From Flaccisagitta enflata (Eukaryota; Chaetognatha; Sagittoidea; Aphragmophora), in NCBI GenBank assembly GCA_965153355.1, contig OZ231126.1, positions 10,416,001-10,480,000 on the forward strand: a stretch of 64,000 nt of DNA. Direction: 5' to 3'. How positions within the stretch are numbered: the first letter of the stretch is position 1; every line of letters starts with the position of its first letter. The notes below the pieces were generated by a model. The model saw only the letters and a program-made list of their open reading frames with translations, searched no databases and was not told the origin of the DNA. The translations under genes and the position numbers were made by a program. Below are positions 12,830 through 25,216 of this stretch, piece after piece.

Positions 12830-14100
12830 GCGACTGGTTAGATATTGACTTCAGATCCTAAATCTAAGTCCTTGTGAATTTTCATATTTCTCTTTTAAAT
12901 GCGGCCAGTTCGAAGGTAGTAACGGCATGAGCTCTAGCTTGAACTAATCTGCTTGAATTTGTTCCTGAAAGATACCTTGGCATATGCACATAACTCTGTT
13001 GATCTCATTGACCAAAATTTTAAACTTCTTAGGGGCCCCTAGGGGCCCCAAAAAGCCCTTAATGAGGATTTTTTTTCGAAAAAAAGTGGGGTTCATTTGA
13101 TAGGAAATTGCTTGATTCGCCTTGATCCAAAATCTTGTAATTTCACTTTTTTCAAAAAAACTTATTTCAAAAGAAAGTTTAAAGATTCTCCTGGAATTTT
13201 TTTTATTTGATATGGTTCAAACAAATGGTCATAACTTCTAAAGTATTTGAGCCAGAACCTTGAAATTTGAAACGTGCATTATTGAAAGCGCTGAGGAGGT
13301 CCATGCAAAAGATTGAGCTACTGACTGACCTAGGAAAATTTTCGTGTCTAAGTCTACCCTTTTTCAGTCGATCAGTCTATCACGATAAGCTTTTTCAGCG
13401 TTTGCAGTTTTTGGGCATCTTTTGCATTACTGCTCCTGCCCTAAGCATTTTTTATCACCGCCATTGGCCACCCACACGCGACTTCGGTAGCCGTGTTTCC
13501 GGCCTTGTTGACAAAAAGTAGTAATACCGACAATATCAGCATTTTCACATATTTTACAAGCTGTTCCAAATACCGATTCGGTAAGACTTATCTCAATCTC
13601 ATCGTCCAAACGGTTTCTGGATTCACCAATGTTTTATCGCCTCTGCAGAATCTGTTAACTCGGTTAATCTTAATCTATTTACGGAAAATGACATCTTAAT
13701 TATTGGATAAACAACGATTATCGACTAACATCGATCACAATAACAACAACAGCAATAATAATATTAGGCCTGGTTTAATCGTCCAGATAAAGGAAGATTA
13801 AAAACAATTTTTCTTAATGCTGGTCAAAAAAACGCGATTTCGCAACCTTGGCCGAGGCCGGGTGGACCATTCTCGGAGCGCGATGGTCATTCATGGAGAA
13901 CATTTCGTGGAGTGAAGACTCGCCCAGAAAACAAAGCGCCGCATGTTTATTAAAGTCGATTATACTAAACAATTAACATGCGTCTTTGAAAAAAGAACCT
14001 TGAAAACAAAGCGTCGCGTGTAATTGTAATCATCAGAAAAGATTGAAAATACTGCGTGGCGTTGGTTTTCTTCTTGAAACCGAATGAACACTAATTGATC
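12830..14100. other. no gene recognised
   Basis: AT-rich non-coding DNA. Just upstream of the candidate start at 14,116 is a locally CpG-richer patch (about 13,840-14,100) with a doubled motif (AAAACAAAGCGCCGCATGT / AAAACAAAGCGTCGCGTGT), which could be a promoter or 5' leader. Confidence 0.3.
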
Positions 14101-14115
14101 GGGTTTTCCCACGTT

Positions 14116-14134
14116 ATGGCATCCAAAAGAAAAA
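14116..14134 (+). CDS. candidate alternative first coding exon of the RhoGEF gene
   Basis: ATG GCA TCC AAA AGA AAA A followed by a perfect donor GTAAGT encodes MASKRK and leaves phase 1. The exon at about 20.94 kb has a possible acceptor (TGATAG, first exon base 20,942) that accepts phase 1 in the correct frame. The joined start would read MASKRKSRPRPSSVYLTEEQ. The phase match is suggestive but has a one-in-three chance by accident. Confidence 0.3.
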
Positions 14135-14453
14135 GTAAGTTTTTATCTAGCTTAAAGCTAATAACATATGTCGTTAGAATTTTCAGTCGCTTGCTATGCG
14201 AGTATTAAGAGGGTGTGTCCGTAGGCAGGTACCGGTTGGTAGGTAACAGGTCAAACGTAGCTAATCCTAAGGAGATCGGAAAGAAAAAGCGTTTTTAGAT
14301 GCGACCACGCATCTCTATAGGAGGCTTCGTCCGTCCGTCCGTCCATCCGTCCGTCCATGCGTTGGTTGGTCGGTCCGTCACGCTCGAGTTGAAAACGATT
14401 GCAAACGTTTGCAAAGTCGATTTCATCAGGTTCTGACATTGGGCTGATGCAAT

Positions 14454-14456
<3 letters not shown>

Positions 14457-14538
<82 letters not shown>

Positions 14539-14692
14539 TAGAGAGAGAGATAGAGAGAGATATATATAGAGAGAGAGATAGAGAGAGATGTTGTAATTAC
14601 CACAAGCTTTTGCATGTGGATTTATCGTTGTACCTCCGGGGCATTGTTACCAATAAAGGCGGCTAATCGCCGACCGGAAAAAGTCGCAAATT

Positions 14693-14762
<70 letters not shown>
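14457..14762. repeat. (GA)n and (CT)n facing microsatellites around a family-3 end
   Basis: A GA run (14,457-14,590) and a CT run (14,695-14,762) form potential hairpin arms about 100 bp apart. Between them lies GGCGGCTAATCGCCGACCGG followed by AAAAAGTCG, the left end of the family seen at 41,192. Confidence 0.8.
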
Positions 14763-14766
<4 letters not shown>

Positions 14767-14944
14767 GGACTTTTCCTTTGCCGGTTCCAGATAATAATTC
14801 AAATTTTTTCAGACAAATATTGCTTTAATCACTATTTCTTTACCGCTCTTCGACCGTTGCTCACCCTCGCTGCCACCCATTACCTTTCATGTGGCTCCCC
14901 CTCAGCATTCCTCTCTCACTTGTGCTGAAACGTCTCTTTTCAAA

Positions 14945-15020
14945 AAGGGTTCGCGGCTCAGATTCGAACCTGTAACTTTCCTCTCCAGAGTTGAAGTGCT
15001 TAACCAATAGGCCAATCTGT
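14945..15020 (-). tRNA. degenerate tRNA-like sequence (pol III A and B boxes)
   Basis: The minus strand carries an A-box-like TGGCCTATTGG and, about 40 bp later, a perfect B-box core GGTTCGAATC, followed by TTTTT. The acceptor and T stems do not pair properly and no clear anticodon arm forms. I read it as a tRNA pseudogene or the head of a tRNA-derived SINE. Confidence 0.35.
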
Positions 15021-15257
15021 CAACCTGCCAGCTAAGTGAAAGAAAGCTTTGGAGTTCTTGATGATCAAAATGCCCACTGATTGAAATCGCGAATTGAAAT
15101 CATTGTGATTTTTCCTATCTAAACTTTAAGTGGCCATAACTCAGAGATGAATTGACCGATTGACTTGATTTTTTGTATGGTTACATATTATGACCTTGTT
15201 TTTTATGCTGTAAAGTTTCAGGAGATTTTGAAAAGTCAAACCACCTCATCTTAACTG

Positions 15258-15396
15258 ACAAGGCCGTATGCACTCCCCCTAAGTCACGGACGGATGGGCA
15301 GGAGCTGAACAGCAAAGGAACGCATTTTGTTTTGGTTACAGACTGACTGACCGACCGACCAACCGACGAGTTCTAGTCGCGAGTCCGCGACTAAAA
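15258..15396. mobile_element. family-1 hairpin-end element
   Basis: Runs from ACAAGGCCGTATGCACTCCC to the hairpin CTAGTCGCGAGTCCGCGACT followed by AAAA, with the GACGGATGGGCAGG block and GACCGACC-type arm between. Same layout as the copies at 16,645, 29,003, 43,702 and 46,635. Confidence 0.65.
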
Positions 15397-15439
15397 ATTT
15401 CAAACTAGTGAAGTTTGAAAAAATTATTCCATGTCTCCG

Positions 15440-16235
15440 CAACCTAATCCCAATCTCAGCAACCTTATCCTAGCGACCTAGCGACCTAATCCTGGCTTTA
15501 TCGACCAAATCCCAGCTTCAGCAAACTTATCCCGGCCTCAGCAACCTAATCCCGGCCTCAGCGACCTAAACCCGGCTTCAGCGACCTAATCCCCGGCCTC
15601 AGCAACCTAATCCCGGCCTCAGCAACCTAATCCCGGCCTCAGCGACCTAATCCCCGGTCTCAGCGACCTAATTCCCGGCCTCAGCGACCTAATCCCCGGC
15701 CTCAGCGACCTAATCCCCGGTCTCAGCGACCTAATCCCTGGCCTCAGCGACCTAATCCCCGGCCTCAGCGACCTAATCCCCGGCCTCAGCGACCTAATCC
15801 CGGCCTCAGCGACCTAATCCCCGGCCTCAGCGACCTAATCCCCGGCCTCAGCGACCTAATCCCTGGCCTCAGCAACCTAATCCCCGGCCTCAGCGACCTA
15901 ATCCCGGCCTCAGCGACCTAATTCCGACCTCAGCGACCTAATTCCGACCTCAGCGACCTAATTCCGACCTCAGCGACCTAATTCCAACCTCAGTGACCTA
16001 ATTCCGACCTCAGCGACCTAATTCTAGCCTCAGCGACCTAATCTTGGCCTCAGCGACCTAATTACAGCCTCAGCGACCTAATCCTGGCCTCAGCGACCTA
16101 ATCTCAGCCTCAACAACCTTATCCCAGCCTCGGCAACCTAATCCCAGCCTCAGCGATCTAATCCCGGCCTCAGCGACCTAATCCTGGCCTCAGCGACCTA
16201 ATCCTGGCCTCAGCGACCTAATCCCGGCCTCAGCT
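15440..16235. repeat. 20-21 bp minisatellite, ~38 copies
   Basis: Tandem CTCAGCGACCTAATCCCGGC units with single-base variants, starting right after a family-1 element. Confidence 0.92.
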
Positions 16236-16644
16236 AGTCACGTGTCGTGAGTCACCATAGTGACCTAATTGTAGTCACAGCGCCAGAATTGTGGCCTCAG
16301 CCTAAGCAGCCTAAGCAGCCTAACTGCGCAGCATAATCGCGACCTGACCTTCTCAACTTGGTTATGGCATGGAATCAGGGGCCTCAATAAAGATAAAACA
16401 AGGAAGGTGGTAAGATAAGATTCATAAAATCAAGTTTATTAAATTTAACATCCATGCACAAGAACAAAATTCAACGATCATAGAAAAAAATGACTCAAAA
16501 CCAGCAAATATCAAATTTCATTTGATCTTTTTTTATCCTTTTGTTGTTGCTCTTTTTGTTGTTGCTTTGTTCTCCTCCATCATTGTCCTTCTTCCGCAAT
16601 TATATCTAGATAATCAGAAAAAAAATTAAGTTAGGAGAAATTTA

Positions 16645-16794
16645 AACAAGGCCGGGTACACGGCCAATACCAGTCGCCGACGGGTGGACAGGGGCGGAAA
16701 TGCGAGGTTTCACACTTTTCGACTCGATCACCATGACCAACGGACCGACGGACGGACAAAGCCTCTTATAGAGTCGCTAGTCCACAACTAAAAA
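16645..16794. mobile_element. family-1 hairpin-end element
   Basis: AACAAGGCCGGGTACACGGC at one end and GAGTCGCTAGTCCACAACTA plus AAAA at the other, with GGTGGACAGGGGCGG and GACGGACGGAC between. Confidence 0.65.
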
Positions 16795-16897
16795 TGATAC
16801 TTATAACAATTTAAAGCTACTTTTTTAAAGACCACCCGTGACTCATTAGATAGAAAAGAAGGCAACAGAAAATTGGAAGGAGGGATAGATCGAATAG

Positions 16898-16899
<2 letters not shown>

Positions 16900-16937
<38 letters not shown>

Positions 16938-16964
16938 AACGCAAACGCAAACGCAAACGCAAAC

Positions 16965-17016
<52 letters not shown>

Positions 17017-17156
17017 ACACGCCATGTGATCACTTCTGGCGAGAATACCTGTCACGGCGAAGCTTTGAATCAGCGTCGGCGTCTCATTTTCTGTTATTGC
17101 CAAGAGGAGGCGTCGGCCTCAATTTTGTGCATGATGGCGTCGCCGATTGTGTTTCA

Positions 17157-17216
<60 letters not shown>

Positions 17217-17550
17217 ATGCGTATTCTGCATTTTTCACCCAATCCACTTCCTCCTCAACTTTGTCCTGTTTGGTTCACTCCAATATTCAGCAGCGGCGAT
17301 GGTCTGCTCCATCATGGCAGATTGCGGCGCGGGGAACTCGTATTCCAGTATCGCTTTATCAATGTCGTCCTCAACTTGAAAATTTGTCAGCAAACGAAAC
17401 GCTTTGAAAACGTGTACCTGATTGAAAAGGATTGCAAGGAAACATAGTAATCGATGTGTGATATAGAGTGCTCGCCTCCTAAATGTACATGTTTATTGGA
17501 CTGTGTGTATGTGTGCGTGTGCGTGTGCGTGTGTGTGTGTGTGTGTGCGT
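16900..17550. repeat. (AC)n, (ACGCAA)n, (GTT)n and (GT)n cluster
   Basis: AC and CAAACG runs at 16,902-17,020, GTT triplets at 17,158-17,217 and a GT/GC run at 17,500-17,550. Confidence 0.9.
17100..17379 (-). pseudogene. coding-like segment broken by frameshifts
   Basis: On the minus strand three successive frames give protein-like text: VEDDIDKAILEYEFPAPQSA then MMEQTIAAAEYW (from about 17,379), DKVEEEVDWVKNAEYAY running into an Asn run made by the triplet repeat, and NTIGDAIMHKIEADASSWQ before a stop. The base composition is GC-richer than the surroundings. A candidate acceptor (TTTTCAAG) precedes the first piece. No family recognised. It could be exon remnants of a decayed gene. Confidence 0.3.
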
Positions 17551-17689
17551 TACAATAAAACAAGGCTGGATGTCGACTACCCAAGTTGCGTACAGGTGGG
17601 CAGGGGCAGTGATAATAAAAACTATTATGCATTTTAGCGGGAGCAGTGATACAAAAACAGTGAGTTGAAGAGTTACACGCTTTCTATTT

Positions 17690-18092
17690 TATAAGAACAT
17701 GGATTTTTGAAGTGAGCCTCAGCGTTTTTATTCTTAAATAACCCTGTTTTGAGGCTCAAGTGTTTTTAACACGTTCTTTGTTTTTTTAATGAAATGTTTT
17801 TTTGTAATAATATGATTATGTAATTATAATGATATAATTCTAACAATGGTTTAAAAAAATATTTTTATTACCTAAAAAAACTAAGATTGATATTTAATGA
17901 ATTATTATCAAAATATCAATCATTAAGGGTTTTTCTTCTAATTTTCACAGTTTTTTGAAAAAAAATATTATTCTTTTTTTCAAATCTGAAGCTCAGCTTA
18001 TTCTTAAGATGTTTTTTTTTGCCAAATCTGAGGCTGATGTTTTTATAAACAGTGTTTTTATAAACAGTGTTTGTATAAACAGTGTTCTTATA
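17690..18092. mobile_element. family-4 element (TATAAGAACA ends)
   Basis: TTATAAGAACATGGAT at the left and GTGTTCTTATAA at the right are inverted, with GAGCCTCA/TGAGGCT motifs inside each arm. A second copy is at 20,069-20,548. Confidence 0.5.
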
Positions 18093-18969
18093 AAAAGAAA
18101 AGCGTGTATGTGTACACAACTCAAAAGTATCCATCATGTCTCACTTTGGCCAGTCCGGCTCTCCAAGTCTTGGCGTAGTTTGGGAGTAGTCATCGCAGAA
18201 CGCGGGTCAGCATATTCTGTCGTTGCTGCATATATCTGTTGCTGCTTTGTTCCTTTACCTCTGCTGTGTTGCTTTTTCTTTGGCACCAAACTCACGGTAT
18301 GGATGCTGGCTGGAATAGGATCCAGGAAGATATAAATTCAGTTGCTGTAGTTTGATCGGGCAGTGATGCAAGAACCGTTTGAGAGGAACTAATATGTCCA
18401 ATTGTCTGACCAATTCCGACAAACATACAGACCAACAGACAGATTAACAGATATATGGTCAGACAATGCAGCTTTTAAAATTTTTAGCACGCAAAAGAAA
18501 ATGAAAACACGGGACTGAAAGACAGGAATACGTGTGCAAAAAGGTGTTGTGCGCATTGTCATGCACAAAATTGGATGTTTCACAAGCAAAACCTATTTCT
18601 ATATTTTCCTCGTATTTTTGCGAACGCCGGGAACTCAAGAAATATTGATCATACCTGAAAACGCAAAGAACCTCAAAGAGGTCTCTCCCTCCTCTTTGAG
18701 TTTCCGCGGGCCGCCGCCTTTCAACCTCAGCAGTTTCGGAGTAAAAAAAATAAAAATGAAAAAGAAGAAAAGACGCGGCGCTTCTTCGCAAGATTTCGTT
18801 GCTCGATGATACTCAGACTATCTAGCAACCAATTTTTCAAAGCAGCAACGACAGTCACTGATGTCTCTCTCTCTCTTGGTGTGTGTGTGTGTGTGTGTGC
18901 GCCTGTGTATGTGCATGTGTGCCTGTGTTGTGTGTGATGTGTGTTGCGTAGTGTCCTCAGAACTCTCTC

Positions 18970-19302
18970 TCAAAGCTAGCGTCATAAAACAGGGTCATTT
19001 CGTAAAACATTTTTGTAATCCACTTCCCATGTTACAGGCTGAAAAATGATCAATGAAAATATCATTTTTAAAATGCGAAAAAATAAAAAGATTCAAAAAT
19101 TCATAACGCCAAAACTAACAATCGTAGAGACTTCTGGTTGCCATTTGAAAGAGAAAATTAGCTCTTTCTAAGCTGTGAATATCAAAATGTATACTCCCAG
19201 CCCCAAAACTGCCCAACTCACTAAAATTGCCCCAAACCGAAAATGGAAAACTTTATTTCTCCCTATTGCCTAAAAAGTCGAATTACGTAATTCGACTTTT
19301 TC
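18970..19302. repeat. family-3 right-half repeat, copy 1
   Basis: About 330 bp shared with 19,663-20,016 and 41,375-41,729 (GTAGAGACTTCTGGTTG, TTTGAAAGAG, ATACTCCCAGCC motifs), ending in the palindrome GTCGAATTACGTAATTCGAC. Confidence 0.75.
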
Positions 19303-19322
19303 CAATTAAAGATAGCAACAAA

Positions 19323-19645
<323 letters not shown>

Positions 19646-19662
19646 AGCAGATTAAAATATCA

Positions 19663-20016
19663 AAGCTAGCGTCATAAAACTTGGGGTAAATTTGCGTAAC
19701 ATCTTTACTGTTTCCTATTGTTACCCAAGGCTGAAAAATGGGATCAATGAAAAATATCGATTTTTGCAAAAACGCCAAAAAATAAGAAAAGATTAAAAAA
19801 TTCATAGCGCCGAAATTATTGATCGTAGAGACTTCTGGTTGGCGCCATTTGAAAGAGGAAGATAAGCTCTTTCTTAGCTATGAATATCAAAAAATGTATA
19901 CTCCCAGCCCAAAAACTGCACAACTTCCAAAAATTGCCGCAAACCAAAAATGGAAAACTTTATTTCTCCCTTACGTTTCAAAAAGTCGAATTACATAATT
20001 CGACTTTTTTCCAATT
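19663..20016. repeat. family-3 right-half repeat, copy 2
   Basis: Same sequence and orientation as 18,970-19,302, so the two form a direct pair separated by a microsatellite. Ends in GTCGAATTACATAATTCGAC. Confidence 0.75.
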
Positions 20017-20068
20017 AATGACCCGTTATGTAGGAATTTCTGTTGGTAATGTTTGACTAAGAACCTTG

Positions 20069-20548
20069 TTTATAAGAACATTGAGGCTCAGGTGAGGAAG
20101 AAAATAAGAACAATAGTAAGAACATCGTCAGCCTCAAATCTGAGGGAATCTAAGAACATCTGAACCTCATTCGTCGCCGCTAAGCACAATCCCTTCAATG
20201 ATAGGTGCATCAATATTCCCCACTATATTCAAAGTGAAATAGATGGAAAAGGGCCTTGCGAACCCTCACTGACTAGTTGATATGCGCACCACTCCTAGTT
20301 TTCCATAAAACACAATCTGAAAAACATCCCATCTAATCTAGGCCAAAAACAAACTGCTTACCAAAAGTAATCAAGGGCAATGATTGTTACCTAATTAACC
20401 AAAATTCAAGAAATTACCCGAGGGTATGACATTTTAGCTCTTGCTGGCAATTTGAAAAATAAGAACACCGTAAGAACAATTTGAGCCTCAAATCAACATA
20501 AAAATAAGAACAATGAGCCTCAGAAAAAAATTATATGTTCTTATAGAA
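20069..20548. mobile_element. family-4 element (TATAAGAACA ends)
   Basis: TTATAAGAACATTGAGGCTC at the left, CCTCAG...ATATGTTCTTATA at the right, no coding content. Confidence 0.5.
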
Positions 20549-20720
20549 ACAAATGAGTGTAGTAGTTTTCTCAGCATTGTCGCCCCTTCCCACCTACATT
20601 ACAGCCCCCGCCCAACCACATACATACTAATCCTGCCCACCAACATTGCTGCCCCTGCCCATCCGCCAGTTATGTTATGTTATGTTTAAAATCTTAAGAT
20701 GGAATTTCAAAAGGCAGAAC

Positions 20721-20850
20721 TAGGGATGTGGAAGCGATTGACCGCTTCCATTTTGGAGGATGGGGTAACTACTAGTATTTGAACTACAAAATGGAAGCGG
20801 AAGCGGAAGCGGTGGAAGCGGCAATAAAATCGACCGCTTCCACATCCCTA
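20721..20850. mobile_element. hAT-type MITE, 130 bp, with exact 8-bp TSD
   Basis: TAGGGATGTGGAAGCG at the left is inverted as CGCTTCCACATCCCTA at the right. The element is flanked by the perfect duplication GGCAGAAC (20,713-20,720 and 20,851-20,858). An 8-bp duplication and TAGGGATG-like ends fit hAT. It lies 84 bp upstream of the ATG of the RhoGEF exon. Confidence 0.88.
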
Positions 20851-20934
20851 GGCAGAACGAGTAGAGTGGGCAGGATAGCAGTACTAGCGCTTTTGACCTC
20901 AACTTGAGTCTGTACTCTTTCTTTCAAAATTCAA

Positions 20935-21150
20935 ATGATAGGTCGTCCCCGTCCATCGAGCGTGTATCTAACAGAAGAACAACAGATGAAGCTTTGGCGA
21001 GAGCCTATGGAGGACAATGAGGCGGAAGCGGGAAATCCGACCGAGGGCGAGGATGAGTTCCATCCAGAGTTGCAGTTGCAAAGGATGAATTCAGCCGATA
21101 TCAACTTCATGAGAAGGCTACAAAGCGTCATACCTCCAAGCAGCTATAGG
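20935..21150 (+). CDS. RhoGEF exon 1 (N-terminus)
   Basis: 72 codons from ATG (MIGRPRPSSVYLTEEQQMKL...) to SSYR, then the donor GTAATG, phase 0. Acidic and polar with no known domain. The ATG is immediately followed by a potential acceptor (TGATAG at 20,936-20,941), so this could instead be exon 2 of a transcript starting at 14,116. Joining to the RhoGEF is inferred from matching phase and the absence of any other plausible start. Confidence 0.6.
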
Positions 21151-22240
21151 GTAATGTGACTTAATTTTCCCCTGCCTTGGATTTTTTAAAATCTGTTGTC
21201 GTTTAAAGTGTCAAATGATGTTGACAGTCGTGGTTTTGTATCATCATAACAGTCAGGCGTGTCGGGTTTGGGTGCTTCACATAGCAAAAGTTGCTTATTT
21301 CTTTTCATCCTTTTGACCTAATGTGGAGTAGCCAATTTTAGGACCCTTACAAGTTTTTTTTTTTATCAAAAATCGTTTATCTTCCATTTTTTAGAAAATT
21401 GTTTTTGAGAGCCTAATTTGTATATTGCAGTGAGATAAAAAAATTTGCTGATCTTTTTTAAATTAGCCTTTTAAAAATTTCTGCTCTTTTACGAATTTTT
21501 ATCTGCCTTTTCACAAGCTCTTTTTTAACTTATGCTGTGATATTTCAATTTATTCTTTTAAAAATCATGATTTTTTAGAATTAACAATTGTTCCTTTTGT
21601 AACAACACTAAACAGGATTTTGCTGAATTCTGGGAAATCTGAGGAAACTTTAAGGCCAAAACAAAAATGGAAGATAAAGGAATTTTGAAAAAAGGAAAAT
21701 GATCATCTTCATGATTTCTTTCACACAGTATTGAGTTAGCGGGATGAAAAGAAAATCAAATTTTTTGCTATACAAAACCTTCAAATGTCGGGTGGATTTT
21801 GATTTTAAGATGATCGTCGTTTTCTTTTTTTCAAAAATCGATCAGCAACCATTTTTTTTTGCGATCGAAATCAAATGATATGTGCCAACTCTTGTTTGCC
21901 AAGAGACAGATAATTTACTTGAAGAAATGCCATTCTACAGTCTATTTCATGATATGCAAATTAGGGGCAAAACAAGGGTTTTCAAATAAATGGAAGAGAA
22001 GCGAAATACGAGAAAAAAAAATGGTAAAGGATATCATATTAGAAGCCTTATGTTGTCCTAGTGTGATATCTCTACAGAATAATATTTTGCATATTGGCAC
22101 ACCCGATCATAACAGGATTCTAAAAATGATGATAAAACATTGCTGACGTTTACAATCATGATTTGAATCGATTTATCAGGATACCAAGGAGGTCAATTGA
22201 CAATTTGATATTGTTGCGCTGATCATCTCAGACAAAACAG
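21151..22240 (+). other. intron 1 start, no feature seen
   Basis: AT-rich intronic sequence. Open frames here show no recognisable protein. Confidence 0.5.
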
Positions 22241-22242
22241 TT

Positions 22243-22860
22243 CACAGTGGGCCTTAACTAGGTATGAGTTAAAAAAAATCCCCAATGGTAGTGATTTGTA
22301 TGAGTAGGTACAATTTATAGTGGAGAATTGATGTAAACCCTTAAAAAAAATTTCCCTTGAAAATTTTTGCAAAAATTGCTAAAAAGTATTAATTTTTGCA
22401 TATATTTACAAATAGATCTCAAGGATATATTAGTTTTAAAATTCTGATTCAAGATTCACATCCTGGTGAAATTTCCAATCATTTGATAGGTCACACTATA
22501 TACTTTCATGAAAAAATAAGATTTTCATTTTCTATACCGCCGTTATAAAGAAAGCAACGGTGGTTTAAAATATGAAAATCTTATTTTTTCATGAAAGTAT
22601 ATAGTGTGACCTCTCAAATGATTGGAAATTTTACCAGGAATGTGAATCTTGAGTCAAAAATTTAAAAACTGATGTATCCATGAGATCTATATGTAAATAT
22701 ATATGACAATTGATACTTTTTAACGATTTTTGCAAAAATTTTAAAGGGAAATTTTTTTTTAAGGGTTTACATCAATTCTGCACTATAAATTGTACCTACT
22801 AATGCCAGTCACTACCATTGGGGATTTTTTTAAACTCATACCCAGTTAAGGCCCACTGTG
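22243..22860. mobile_element. palindromic element, 618 bp, 4-bp TSD AGTT
   Basis: CACAGTGGGCCTTAACT at the left is inverted as AGTTAAGGCCCACTGTG at the right. Both sides are flanked by AGTT (22,239-22,242 and 22,861-22,864). The arms of about 300 bp meet near 22,540 with little divergence. Non-coding. The 4-bp duplication separates it from the TA-flanked palindromes. Superfamily unknown. Confidence 0.75.
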
Positions 22861-22933
22861 AGTTCCAATGAGAGAGAGCATAAATTTCTTCATTAGTTGG
22901 CTCAACAAGGTTTTGTCGGAGCTAGTTTTCTCT

Positions 22934-23043
22934 TTTTAGTTGCGGACACGCAACTCTATAAGAGGCTTTGTCCGTCCGTCCGTCCGTCCGTCCGTCCGTC
23001 CGTCCGGCCGTCTGTAACCCACGAGTCGAAAAATGACCTTGTT
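22934..23043. mobile_element. family-1 hairpin-end element, short copy
   Basis: TTTTTAGTTGCGGACACGCA, AAGAGGCTTTGTCC, a (GTCC)n run and a terminal ACCTTGTT. About 110 bp, lacking most of the interior. Confidence 0.65.
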
Positions 23044-23189
23044 TTATTTCTTTAAGCATTTTAATCAGTCAAAAAATGGATCCCATAACTTAGCTGAAAA
23101 TAACTGGCTGTAATGAAGCTGCGCACCCACGTCATAAAAATTAGCGACATTTATTACATCATTCAGTCGTCATTAGCATAACAAGAGTA

Positions 23190-23817
23190 ACAGCTCTCAG
23201 AAATATATAAAAATTATTATTTCCTCTTGTCCATGTTAAACTAGACCAATATCTACCTGTGGAATCAACTCAGACTGTTGAAAATGCTCTCACGTCAATT
23301 TTTCGATCCCCATGGCCTAAGGTTCTTAGGTCAAAAACCATATAAGGTCAAATTTTCAAAATTTTAAATGTGCATATGTGATTGCAGATTCAGAATCTTT
23401 GTAAAAAAAACTGTATGTTGAAACTGCCTTCCTTTTTTTAAAATTCTGACCAGAACACTGTCAAAATTGACGTTTTAAGTCAAAATTAGTGAAGTTTTAA
23501 ACAAAAACGCAATTCTTACTGTATTTATACCTTTAACATCAAATTTAACAATGTTCTAGTTAGAATTTTGAAAAAAGGAAGACACTTTTTACAGACAGTT
23601 TTTTACAAGGGTTCTGAATCTGCAATCAAATATGTATATTTCCCATTTTGAAAATTTGACCTTATATGGTTTTTGACCTTAGAACCTTAGGCCATGGGGA
23701 TCGAAAAATTGACCTGAGAACATTTCTGATAGTCTGAGTGGATTCCCCACCTCAATATTGGTCTAGTCTCAATTGGACGATAGCAAGTCATGATTTTTGA
23801 TAATTTCTGAGAGCTGT
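23190..23817. mobile_element. palindromic MITE, 628 bp, TA flanks
   Basis: ACAGCTCTCAGAAAT at the left is inverted at the right, with TA at 23,188-23,189 and 23,818-23,819. Inside, TTTTTCGATCCCCATGGCCT and its inverted copy mark conserved arm sequence. Confidence 0.65.
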
Positions 23818-24664
23818 TAAAAACAAAAGTTCATGCAATGTCAAAGGAAAGTTCTCTATCAGAGGGATATGACTCGAAATCATGAAAATCAACAACAAAA
23901 ATTTGGTCCTAGGTCTTTTAAAAATAGCTGCCGCCACCCCCCTCATATCCCATAGGAAATGAACAGGAAGAATTTTTGCCTATGTTCTACTACTCGACTC
24001 ATAAAAAAAGCCGCACTTTCAAATGGCAGATTATCATAATGAATTTCAAAATAAGTAATTAAAATCTTAGACCGTTAGAAGGCTCTTGAAAAGATCTTTC
24101 ATTTGGCTTTAAACTGGAAATTGTAGCCTTATTCGTTTAAAAATGGCATAAGAATGAGTAAAAACATTGCCGTTTTCAGTTTTCAATCCCATTGAAAAAT
24201 AAGCATTTTTAAAAATTAGAAGATAACTTTAACAAGCTCTAGCTCTTGAACCGTTTGAGATACAGATTTGGGATTGGTATAGAATGAAAGAAAAATTGAA
24301 AATCTTTAAAATCACTTCAACAAAAAAAATGTTAAAATCATTTGTTTTTTTTATCCTTCCACGCAAAATAGGGTGCGGGTTTTTTTTTAGTCGATTAGTA
24401 TCATGGGAAATGTGGCGGGTGGCGGTGCCAATTTATAGGGGTACCAGAGCTGATTTTTTTTCATGGACCATCCGTAAACATGATTCTGGGCCAAATCCCT
24501 TTGATAGAGAACTTTTCTATGACATCGCATTAATTGTCTAGTCTAGTCTAGTCTAATCTTGTCTTGTCTAGCATTAATTGGCTAGTCGTCATGGCGAGGA
24601 AGTGATGTCATATTCTGTCATTATTTTGTGATATTATATCATCTCTGGCCTTTCTACTATGTTC

Positions 24665-25216
24665 GCAAGCATATCAACAGTCAGCGGACAAAACACAATA
24701 GGTGTATATATCACTCTGTTGATTTTGATCCAATCCGCTGATATTGAACAGAATGCTGTAAATAATAACTGGTTGTTGACATTACAGCCGGCTGTTCAGT
24801 TACAAAATTGGCAAAAATACAATTTTCATCGAAAAGAATGAGACCTGCAAATTCATAATTCTGATGAAATTCTGAGAGGTTTGATATGTCATACTTATCA
24901 CTTTTTATAAGAAATATTTTTTTTAACATTGCATTATATTTAAATAAAACATTTATAGAAAGAAAAATTTCATATAAACATATATGTTTTGACATATCAA
25001 ACTTCTCAGAATGTCATCAGGATTATGAATCTGCAGGTCTCATTCTATTTGGTGAAAGTTGGATTTTTGCCAACTTTGTAATTTAACAGCCGGCTGTAAT
25101 TTCAACAACCAGTTGTTGTTTACAGCATTCTGTTCAACATCAGTGAGTTGGATCAAAACCAACGGAGTGATATATATACTTATTGTGTTTTGTCCACTGA
25201 CTGTCAATGCGTTTGC
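24665..25216. mobile_element. palindromic element, ~550 bp
   Basis: ACAGTCAGCGGACAAAAC near 24,678 is inverted as GTTTTGTCCACTGACTGT near 25,194. ACAGCCGGCTGT-type motifs lie in both arms. Boundaries are approximate. Confidence 0.6.
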
